Shown piece after piece: positions 31,482 to 37,112 of a stretch of 37,112 nucleotides of DNA (position 1 is its first letter; the number at the start of each line of letters is the position of its first letter). The DNA is from Schleiferilactobacillus harbinensis DSM 16991 (GTDB lineage: Bacteria; Bacillota; Bacilli; Lactobacillales; Lactobacillaceae), in contig NZ_AUEH01000019.1 in assembly GCF_000425885.1 (NCBI RefSeq), positions 14,743-51,854 on the forward strand. Reading direction: 5' to 3'. The notes beneath the pieces were generated by a model, which saw only the letters and a list, made by a program, of their open reading frames with translations, was not told where the DNA came from and did no database searches. Made by a program: the position numbers and the translations under genes.

Positions 31482-32075
31482 TTAGTGGGTTGCTGACGAT
31501 GCGGGCTTACGCGCAGTGAAGAAATTTTCGAAATCTGTCGTCAGCAAGTGCATATCACCGGCGGAAGGCGCCAGTGCCTGATCCACATCGATGAAGTCGC
31601 CAGCGTCATTCAACATGCTGTCATTCGTCACCAATTCCGGATTCACCGCCAGCGGGATCATGTGCAGCCCGCTGATCACGAAGCGCATGGCCAATTGGGC
31701 CTGCATGCCGCCGTGGTTGCCGTAAACAATGGTCGCCACCGGCTTGTGGGCCCATTCGGCGTACAGATAATCCAGCGCGTTTTTGAGTACAGCGGGGTAG
31801 CCCCAATTGTATTGAGGGAAGAGCAAAACGAACCCGGCGTACTGTTGAATGGTGGCACTCCAAGCTTGGGTGTGCGCCTGAGTATAGTGACCATGGGCTG
31901 GAATATCGGGTTCGTCCAGAAAGGGCAATCCCACTTTTTCCAAATCGATGAGTTCCGTTTCGAACGCTGGGCTGGTAAGATGGTTTTGTGTTCATTCAGC
32001 GATGGTGCCGCCGATTCGGCGGGGCCGGTTGGTACCGAGAATCAAACCAATTTTGGGTATGGTAATTTTTGGCAC
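31482..32075 (-). pseudogene. NAD(P)H-dependent FMN reductase with an in-frame stop
   Basis: Translation would start at GTG 32075 (GGA seven bases upstream) and give KIGLILGTNRPRRIGGTIAE, the family's flavin-phosphate-binding start. Codon 28 is TGA (31994-31992) where TGG (Trp) is expected in this family. The same frame then continues without a break through FETELIDLEKVGLPFLDEP, LFPQYNWGYPAVLKNALDYL and NHGGMQAQ to the normal end, 197 residues in total. So a single G to A change has inactivated it unless the stop is read through. Members reduce quinones, azo dyes or FMN. It diverges from the unknown gene at 32166, with a palindromic operator between them. Confidence 0.88.
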
Positions 32076-32091
32076 AAGAAATTCCTTCTTT

Positions 32092-32120
32092 CTTAATAGG
32101 TGCAATTTGCACCTATTAAG
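32092..32120. promoter_or_regulatory. Perfect palindromic operator between reductase and 32166 gene
   Basis: CTTAATAGGTGCAA (32092-32105) and TTGCACCTATTAAG (32107-32120) are perfect 14-base inverted arms around one T. The core GTGC-N5-GCAC recurs at the marR promoter (32851-32873), pointing to MarR as the binder. Confidence 0.75.
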
Positions 32121-32165
32121 GTAACGCTGATTGGCCAATAATGCAAGCGAAAGGGGCGTTGACTC

Positions 32166-32849
32166 ATGTCTTTTCCGATGTCGGCGCATTTGCGCAGTTT
32201 TCATCTCCACGTCTTAGACCAAACGCATCAGTTTGGGCTAGAGGTTGAGGACATGTCCGATGATGAGTTGAGACATTTCAAACCAGATAAGATCGTCAGA
32301 ATCAACGGGCAGGAGGTTTGGCTCTTTTCGCAAAGCGACTACCCCAAGATCAGTGACTGGTTTACCACCAAAACAAAAGCCCAAGCTAAGACGGTTTCCG
32401 ACGTGGGCTTCTTTCCCGTTCTCTTGGCCCAGGCCATCCATCTGCCTTGGCCGTGGGCGCCGGAAACGCCGATGATGATCACCATGGATAATTACCCGGA
32501 ATTAGCCAGTGTCCTGTTGGCGGCGCATATTCGTCTAGATGATCACTACCGGCTGGTCCTGCCGTCGGCCCAGTACAGCCAATTGGCGACGCTCATCGCG
32601 GCCATCGATCAGATTGACGAGGCTAAGGAAAAACTGACGAATCCTGACCGTATTAAGTCGCCCATGCCGTTCAAGCTGCCCGAGCTGACTAAAATTGCCC
32701 AGGTAATCGACGGCTTACCACGGATGCTTTGGTATGTCGCCACGGCCGCGGTTGATGCCCACGGTGGGCAGGCCTTTGAAGAGACGTTCCCTGGACCCCT
32801 GACGATCCATAGCGACGGGACGCAGGACGGTGTGACGATTGAGTTCTGA
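32166..32849 (+). CDS. Protein of unknown function in the MarR-linked cluster (227 aa)
   Basis: ATG 32166 follows AAAGGGG. There is no signal peptide or membrane helix. The N-terminal part (HLRSFHLHVLDQTHQFGLEV) looks like a strand-rich domain, and INGQEVWLFSQSDYPKISDWF continues it; the centre includes TMDNYPELASVLLAAHIRLDD and the end is Gly/Pro-rich. No family was recognised. Its location between two related palindromes suggests MarR control together with the reductase. Confidence 0.75.
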   Translation: MSFPMSAHLRSFHLHVLDQTHQFGLEVEDMSDDELRHFKPDKIVRINGQEVWLFSQSDYPKISDWFTTKTKAQAKTVSDVGFFPVLLAQAIHLPWPWAPETPMMITMDNYPELASVLLAAHIRLDDHYRLVLPSAQYSQLATLIAAIDQIDEAKEKLTNPDRIKSPMPFKLPELTKIAQVIDGLPRMLWYVATAAVDAHGGQAFEETFPGPLTIHSDGTQDGVTIEF

Positions 32850-32850
32850 T

Positions 32851-32883
32851 TATCCGTGCGGTTTGCACGGATATGGGTATAAT
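32851..32883 (+). promoter_or_regulatory. marR promoter with autoregulatory operator
   Basis: TATCCGTGC (32851-32859) and GCACGGATA (32865-32873) are perfect inverted arms around five bases. They cover the -35 position of the TATAAT at 32878-32883. They share AT-N2-GTGC-N5-GCAC-N2-AT with the operator at 32092-32120, so the repressor probably shuts off its own gene. Confidence 0.75.
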
Positions 32884-32890
32884 AGGATTT

Positions 32891-33325
32891 ATGGAAAATG
32901 AAATTTTTACTGCACTATTGCAGATCGTCACATTCTTCAATCAACCCGCCAATGATGAACATATCCTGGCGGCCGCCAATGCCCCCCGGGACCCGAATTT
33001 ATTGCCAATTATCGTCCGCGTCGGCCTGCAGCCCCACGTCCGGGTGGGGGAGCTTGCCAGCCAGCTTGGTAAGACCCACTCCTCCACCAGCCGTCAGCTG
33101 ACCAAGTTCGAAAAGCAAGGCCTGATTCAAACCGAGGCAGCTGCAGATGACCGCCGCGCCCGCACGGTCATCCTCACTGCTACCGGACAATCCCTCTACG
33201 ACCGCATTACTGCCGTCCGGGCCGCCAAGATCCATGCGGTTCTGGCCAACGTACCCAGCGATCAGCAAACGGTCATGCTGCGGAGCCTGCAACAGATTGC
33301 GGAGTTGCTGGCGCAGGTAAATTAA
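32891..33325 (+). CDS. MarR family transcriptional regulator (144 aa)
   Basis: ATG 32891 begins MENEIFTALLQIVTFF. The winged helix-turn-helix is at residues 40-100: VRVGELASQLGKTHSSTSRQL as recognition region, KQGLIQTEAAADDRRARTVIL as the wing with the DxRxxR signature, then helices for dimerisation. It has no cysteine, so it is not a thiol-redox sensor of the YodB/OhrR type; a small ligand is more likely. The -10 ends seven bases before the ATG, so the mRNA may be leaderless. It is predicted to repress itself, the 32166 gene and the reductase. Confidence 0.93.
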   Translation: MENEIFTALLQIVTFFNQPANDEHILAAANAPRDPNLLPIIVRVGLQPHVRVGELASQLGKTHSSTSRQLTKFEKQGLIQTEAAADDRRARTVILTATGQSLYDRITAVRAAKIHAVLANVPSDQQTVMLRSLQQIAELLAQVN

Positions 33326-33361
33326 AAGCACGGCACCGGATTTTTCCCGGCGCCGTGCTTT
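33324..33361. terminator. Bidirectional terminator after marR
   Basis: AAAGCACGGC and GCCGTGCTTT flank an inner CCGG/CCGG pairing; TTTATTTTT follows. It lies between convergent marR and the DHFR-like gene. Confidence 0.88.
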
Positions 33362-33378
33362 ATTTTTACGACTCATGT

Positions 33379-33945
33379 TTAGCCTTTCGCGTTACCCATA
33401 CTATAAGTCAGCTGGATGAACTGACCAAGCTGCCGGCCGTTTTGCAATTTCAGCGCCACATCCGGCAAATCGTGGCTGACCAGGGAGATGCCATCGCCCA
33501 ACAAGACCGGAGCAATGGTCACAATAATTTCGTCAATCAACCCGGCTTGGAGCAGGGTGGTGAAAATGTCAGCCCCGCCAACCAGCCAGATGTCGTCGCC
33601 CTTTTCGGCTTTCAACGACTCAACGAACTGCACCACGTTCCCGGCCACGACGGTGGTGGGATCATCGGTATCGTGCAGCGACGTGGAGAAGACGTAGCCT
33701 TTTTTATCTGAGTAAGGATAGCTGCCGGCCAGCTTCAATGCCCGTTGATAGGTCTTGCGGCCCATGATCACGGTATCGATCGAGCCGTAGAAGCGCTGAT
33801 AGGCGCTTTCGGCTTCCGTGGAATCTAGTTTCGTGAGCCATTCCGTGCTGCCGTTGCGTTCCGCAATGAAGCCGTCCAAACTCTGGGCGATCTGTAGAAT
33901 GACGCGTCGTTTTGGTACCTTATCTTGTTCCTTTGTCATTGTCAT
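33379..33945 (-). CDS. RibD C-terminal/dihydrofolate reductase-like protein (188 aa)
   Basis: ATG 33945 is four bases after AAGGG; ATG 33939, ten bases after it, is an equally possible start. The fold opens with RVILQIAQSLDGFIAERNGS, followed by YQRFYGSIDTVIMGRKTY (the MGRKT phosphate-binding loop) and DIWLVGGADIFTTLLQAGLIDEI (the VGGA cofactor motif). It resembles YwjB/YyaP-type reductases rather than folate enzymes proper; substrate unknown, NADPH likely. Monocistronic. Confidence 0.88.
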   Translation of the reverse strand: MTMTKEQDKVPKRRVILQIAQSLDGFIAERNGSTEWLTKLDSTEAESAYQRFYGSIDTVIMGRKTYQRALKLAGSYPYSDKKGYVFSTSLHDTDDPTTVVAGNVVQFVESLKAEKGDDIWLVGGADIFTTLLQAGLIDEIIVTIAPVLLGDGISLVSHDLPDVALKLQNGRQLGQFIQLTYSMGNAKG

Positions 33946-33996
33946 CCATCCCTTCTAAACTACAATTCAATTGTAGCACGAAAGCGCTTCACTGTG

Positions 33997-34506
33997 TTAC
34001 GACCGAGCAGGAATTTCGACCTGGGCCGTGGCCAAAACACGATTGCGCAGCGCCCGGCGGAAATCGTTATACCAGAAACCTTGTTTCAGCGGCAGAGCAG
34101 AATCCAGCGCATACAACGTCAAGGTGTAGTCGTGGGTCTTATCCGGCGGCTGCGGACCGACGTAGTGCTGATTGATCAGCGGATCCTGATTATGCACCAT
34201 CGCGCCGGCATTGGCGTTGCGGCCTTGAATGAAATCCAGGGCGCCGCTTTGACTGGCGTTTTCCGGAATCTGCATCACATCCGCCGGCAGATTCGCCGCG
34301 ACCCAGTGGATCCAGATGAACCCGCCCACCGGGACTGCGTCGTAGTCCAGCAGGGACCACGCAAAGTATTGCGTATCCACCGGGGCATCTTTAATGTCAA
34401 AGGGGAATGAAACAATTGGAAAACCGTCCCGAGTATTCTCTTGCGGGGCGTATTTTGCGTACTTGTCCGGCATTTCCGCACCAGACCAAGGCAATGTAAT
34501 TTCCAT
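33997..34506 (-). CDS. YbhB/YbcL family PEBP (Raf kinase inhibitor-like) protein (169 aa)
   Basis: ATG 34506 follows AAGGAG. Conserved PEBP pieces are present: SFPFDIKDAPVDTQYFAWSLLDYDA (the D-x-D-A-P type loop), GGFIWIHWVAANLPAD, NANAGAMVHN, and YVGPQPPDKTHDYTLTLYALD (the GPxPP-H anion-binding pocket). Bacterial members are soluble small-ligand-binding proteins with unknown partners. No signal peptide. Monocistronic. Confidence 0.93.
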   Translation of the reverse strand: MEITLPWSGAEMPDKYAKYAPQENTRDGFPIVSFPFDIKDAPVDTQYFAWSLLDYDAVPVGGFIWIHWVAANLPADVMQIPENASQSGALDFIQGRNANAGAMVHNQDPLINQHYVGPQPPDKTHDYTLTLYALDSALPLKQGFWYNDFRRALRNRVLATAQVEIPARS

Positions 34507-34616
34507 TGAAGCAACAACTCCTTTCCCCTCCAGTATACCATTCCCACTATTCCCCGGCCGGTCCGTGGTAAGATATATGTAGAACGCTTTTATCCTAGAA
34601 ATGAGGTATTGTCAGC

Positions 34617-35585
34617 ATGAATACAGACCCTGAATTAAGCCAACCGGTCCAAGAACTCCTGAAGAACATTCGCGAGCACTTTCCGGCCCAAATCACCATC
34701 CAAGTGGACGACCAGGCCAGCGGCCGGATCAGCCATGATGCCGCCCAGCAGGAAATGCAAAAAGACGGTTCGATGATCCTCCACGTATACGATCAAACTG
34801 ATTTGAATTACACCATATCCCATGAATTGCTGCACCTGGAAATGTACCTGAAGGGCTTCCCGGCCATGGGCCTGCCGGTCACCACCAGCGATCCCCATTT
34901 GGATGACCAAATCGCGGCCACCGGCGTGGCGATTTATAACAGTGCCAGCCACCTGATCATCGGCGCGGAACAGCGCCGTAACGGGATCATCACCAAAGAG
35001 ACCGAACAAGCCTTCATCCGCGGTATCAGTGACGTGGTGCCGGCTGAAGAGCCGAACGCCGATCAAGGGGATGATCCGCGTTTCTTCTATCGGGTCCTGA
35101 CCCTGCTCGACGGCCTGGCCTTCTTTGCTGACCACGAAGACAGTCTCCCAGCCGAATGGCTGCAGATGTACCCCGAAGCGTTCAAGTATGCTCAGCGGCT
35201 GTACGCGACGATGACCGCCAAGGTGATTGATTCGCCATTTGCCCTGCGCCGGGCGATCGTCAAGACCTTCCGAGACTTCGACGCGATGCTGGATGAACTG
35301 GGCTACATGCCGATGCCCCACGACCAATTCGTGGCCCTGTCGCCGGTCCTGAGCGAACGCCAGACCAAGCTGGAATTCCGTCAAGTCTTCGACATTCTGC
35401 ACACCGATTATCTGAATCGGGAGACAAAAGAAAAGGCCTTTCTCGCGATCGGAAAAAGTGATCGCCAGATGGCCTTTGCCCTGCCTTTGAAAGAACTGAG
35501 CCAGGATGCTGCGTTGAAGATCTATGATCAAAAAGCCGCCGACATCCTGAAACAATTCCAAATCGGCTATGCGCTGCGTAATTAA
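34617..35585 (+). CDS. Putative zinc metallopeptidase, IpaB/EvcA-annotated family (322 aa)
   Basis: ATG 34617 follows ATGAGG (weak). Residues 60-80 (DLNYTISHELLHLEMYLKGFP) carry HELLH at 69-73, the zincin HExxH motif, embedded in a helix as in gluzincins. The third metal ligand is not obvious. The rest is acidic, helical and cytoplasmic (no signal peptide or membrane helix). Lactobacillus proteins of this type are usually labelled IpaB/EvcA family without a known function. It ends tail-to-tail with the small membrane protein gene, sharing three bases and no terminator between them. Confidence 0.75.
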   Translation: MNTDPELSQPVQELLKNIREHFPAQITIQVDDQASGRISHDAAQQEMQKDGSMILHVYDQTDLNYTISHELLHLEMYLKGFPAMGLPVTTSDPHLDDQIAATGVAIYNSASHLIIGAEQRRNGIITKETEQAFIRGISDVVPAEEPNADQGDDPRFFYRVLTLLDGLAFFADHEDSLPAEWLQMYPEAFKYAQRLYATMTAKVIDSPFALRRAIVKTFRDFDAMLDELGYMPMPHDQFVALSPVLSERQTKLEFRQVFDILHTDYLNRETKEKAFLAIGKSDRQMAFALPLKELSQDAALKIYDQKAADILKQFQIGYALRN

Positions 35586-35725
35586 CGGCCGCCGAAGTTG
35601 CCGATAAAGACATTGGGCAGTGTCCGGTACAATAACACTCCCATGTGGTACGCCACAACAATGAAAAATAAGAGCACAAGGATCATAAAGAGGTAAGAAA
35701 GCGTGTAGGTTACTTTCTGTGACAT
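35582..35725 (-). CDS. Small single-pass membrane protein (47 aa)
   Basis: ATG 35725 is preceded by AGGAGCG with nine-base spacing, and the stop lies at 35584-35582, overlapping the stop of the plus-strand gene. One long hydrophobic helix (LSYLFMILVLLFFIVVAYH) follows a short N-terminus; the tail ends in NVFIGNFGGR. The site and helix support a real gene. Function unknown. Confidence 0.7.
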   Translation of the reverse strand: MSQKVTYTLSYLFMILVLLFFIVVAYHMGVLLYRTLPNVFIGNFGGR

Positions 35726-35830
35726 GGGCTGACGCTCCTTTCCGGCGCGGCTGTATAGTTCCCTTGCGGAGCCAGACCAACGTGCGCTGTTCTTATTTCA
35801 ATTATAACGCTTAGAGAAAGGAAAATGACA

Positions 35831-36523
35831 ATGTTTGACCTACAAAAAGCCATTGATACCGCTCATAATATTACATTCATGACCGGGGCCGGGGTGTCCA
35901 CCCATTCAGGGATCCCCGACTATCGGTCCAAGGGCGGTCTGTATGCCAACAGCGCCGATCCAGAGTACCTGCTCAGTGCTGAAAATCTGCGGGACCACCC
36001 CGAGAGTTTCTATGACTTCGTCAAGAATCGGATGTATTATCCGGATGCCAAACCCAATGTCATCCATGAGAAAATGGCCGAGATTTCTAATGAAAAGGGC
36101 ACGATCGTTACCCAGAACGTGGACAATCTGGATATCAAGGCTGGGGCCAAGCACGTGGTGCAATTCCACGGGACGCTGTACAAGGTCCATTGTCAAAAAT
36201 GCGGCAAGCAGGTGCCCTGGCAGGATTACTTAAAGGATATGCATCATCAAACCGATGACGGTATTCTCCGGCCGGATATTGTGCTGTACGGGGAGGGCAT
36301 CAACCAGCAAACCTTGATCAACGCCGTCCAAGCCGTGCAATCCGCCGATTTGATCGTTGTTGTCGGCACGAGCTTCCGAGTTTATCCCTTCGCCGGTTTG
36401 ATTCAATATGCTCGTCCGGATGCTGTTTTGGTGGCTGTGAACAAGGAAAATATTGCGGCCGGCGATGACATTCATATGATTCAAGCCGATGCCCTGTCTG
36501 TTTTTGAAAAACTACATGCCTAA
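35831..36523 (+). CDS. Sirtuin, NAD-dependent protein deacetylase family (230 aa)
   Basis: ATG 35831 is preferred over ATG 35825 because GAAAGGA (35816-35822) then has eight-base spacing. NAD-binding motifs are intact: FMTGAGVSTHSGIPDYRSKGG, TQNVDNLDIKAGA, the catalytic His in VVQFHGTLY, and VVVGTSFRVYPFAGL. Only one CxxC pair (CQKC) is present; the second pair expected before LRPDIVLYGE is replaced by MHHQTDD. Sirtuins remove acyl groups from lysine using NAD; some lactic bacteria members act in other ways. It precedes chorismate mutase by 15 bases. Confidence 0.92.
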   Translation: MFDLQKAIDTAHNITFMTGAGVSTHSGIPDYRSKGGLYANSADPEYLLSAENLRDHPESFYDFVKNRMYYPDAKPNVIHEKMAEISNEKGTIVTQNVDNLDIKAGAKHVVQFHGTLYKVHCQKCGKQVPWQDYLKDMHHQTDDGILRPDIVLYGEGINQQTLINAVQAVQSADLIVVVGTSFRVYPFAGLIQYARPDAVLVAVNKENIAAGDDIHMIQADALSVFEKLHA

Positions 36524-36538
36524 GAAAGGGTCCGCTGG

Positions 36539-36874
36539 ATGACTAAAGAAAATGAAATGCAACAGCAGCTGAGTGCATTGCGCGATCAGATCAACGCGTT
36601 GGACACGCAGATCGTACCGCTGCTGGAAAAACGGTTGGCAGTGGCCGAGCAGATCGCGCAGGTCAAACACGCCGCGCAGCTATCGCTGACAAATCGGGGC
36701 CGGGAACAGATTATTTTAGACAAGCTGAGCAAATCCGTCACGGACCCGGTTCACGCCCGGTATTTGCGGGAACTGTATCAGGATATTTTTCTGATTTCGA
36801 AGCAGTACCAAGCCCAAGTAATCAAGGGTTTGCAGGATCAAGACCTGAAACTTGAAAGCCCGAAAGTGCACTGA
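36539..36874 (+). CDS. Chorismate mutase, AroQ class (111 aa)
   Basis: ATG 36539 follows AAAGGG. The helix LRDQINALDTQIVPLLEKRLAV is the first AroQ helix with Arg and Asp residues of the active site. KHAAQLSLTNRGREQIILDKL supplies Lys and the R-x2-E/Q region, and VHARYLRELYQDIFLISKQYQ is the third helix with Glu/Gln. It converts chorismate to prephenate for phenylalanine/tyrosine synthesis. No other aromatic genes are nearby; likely co-transcribed with the sirtuin. The 20 C-terminal residues are an unrelated polar tail. Confidence 0.9.
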   Translation: MTKENEMQQQLSALRDQINALDTQIVPLLEKRLAVAEQIAQVKHAAQLSLTNRGREQIILDKLSKSVTDPVHARYLRELYQDIFLISKQYQAQVIKGLQDQDLKLESPKVH

Positions 36875-36919
36875 TGCCTTGGTAATTGTGAGATGGCGGC
36901 GGGAATGATCTTGTTTTTG

Positions 36920-37111
36920 TCAGAGTCCCAATAGGTCGACAAGATTCTTCGGAAGAAAACTGACAAAATGGTCAACGATGTTATTTATTACTTCCTCTGC
37001 CGTGCCCACTAAAGTGGCTCCCAGTGTGGATAGTGCCTTCAGAAGCCATGCCAGTGCTTGCGTTACTGCAATGTCTGGCATGACTTCATTCATCTCGTAA
37101 AACAGATCGCC
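36920..37111 (-). CDS. Partial frame at the right edge, unknown (63 aa visible)
   Basis: On the minus strand a frame enters from the right edge and ends at TGA (36922-36920). Visible pieces include GDLFYEMNEVMPDIAV and AWLLKALSTLGATLVGTAEE, an amphipathic helical stretch ending FLPKNLVDLLGL. An internal ATG lies at 37093 without a clear ribosome binding site. No family recognised; it could be a small secreted or pore-like peptide, or the end of a longer gene. Confidence 0.45.
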   Translation of the reverse strand, partial: GDLFYEMNEVMPDIAVTQALAWLLKALSTLGATLVGTAEEVINNIVDHFVSFLPKNLVDLLGL

Positions 37112-37112
37112 A

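Noticed and set aside
31992-31994. TGA as selenocysteine or a reassigned Trp codon
   Set aside because: The family has Trp, not Cys, at this position, no SECIS-like hairpin was noticed, and lactobacilli use the standard code; a nonsense mutation is simpler.
34635-35780. 381-codon antisense frame opposite the HELLH protein
   Set aside because: A shadow frame; a real 47-residue gene with a good ribosome binding site overlaps its start in another frame.

Overview
The window looks like a chromosomal segment of a relatively GC-rich member of the Lactobacillaceae (Lacticaseibacillus/Schleiferilactobacillus type, an inference). The evidence is WxL/DUF916 surface-protein genes, CsbD, LemA, a ppx-ppk-ppx cluster, AGGAGG-type ribosome binding sites, frequent TTG starts and many short monocistronic units with U-tailed hairpin terminators. 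No rRNA, tRNA, CRISPR array or complete insertion sequence was recognised.

Layout. (1) 1-3340 is the right end of a prophage: the tail of a tail/baseplate protein, a small tail-associated protein, an XkdX-like protein, an XhlA-like membrane protein, a holin and an Amidase_5 endolysin. Two cargo (moron) genes follow: a Panacea/SocA-domain protein sitting between two copies of the endolysin 3' end, and a 61-residue protein with its own promoter and terminator. (2) 3275-3818 is non-coding and rich in inverted repeats; the phage/host junction is probably here, but no att core could be defined. (3) 3819-10152 holds an inverted free-standing lysin domain, a PNPOx-like protein, CsbD, an MFS exporter with an acetyltransferase, a sulfur-amino-acid leader peptide with attenuator ahead of an oligopeptide-binding lipoprotein, and a degenerate CPBP membrane protein. 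(4) 10158-14108 (minus) is a WxL/DUF916/LPXTG surface-complex operon with a frameshifted last gene and a LytTR-like direct repeat at its promoter. (5) 14220-18597 (minus) carries helD, a SAM hydrolase and trpS. (6) 18858-21809 (plus) is a lemA-TPM-Fic-like-Fic operon. (7) 21877-24272 (minus) has a small membrane protein, an aldo/keto reductase and an unknown protein. (8) 24371-26716 is a GH3 glycosidase. (9) 26809-31429 is a ppx1-ppk-ppx2 polyphosphate operon. (10) 31482-33325 is a small MarR regulon with matched palindromic operators and a nonsense-mutated flavin reductase. (11) 33379-37111 contains a RibD/DHFR-like protein, a PEBP protein, a HELLH putative metallopeptidase, a small membrane protein, a sirtuin, a chorismate mutase and a partial frame at the window edge.

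The most interesting signals are the Cys-Met-Met-Cys leader/attenuator, the tandem Fic pair whose first member has Gln in place of the catalytic His, the Panacea cargo bracketed by lysin tails, the homopolymer frameshift and LytTR-like repeat in the WxL operon, and the two matched MarR operators flanking a decaying reductase regulon. All calls come from reading the sequence; no database search was possible.
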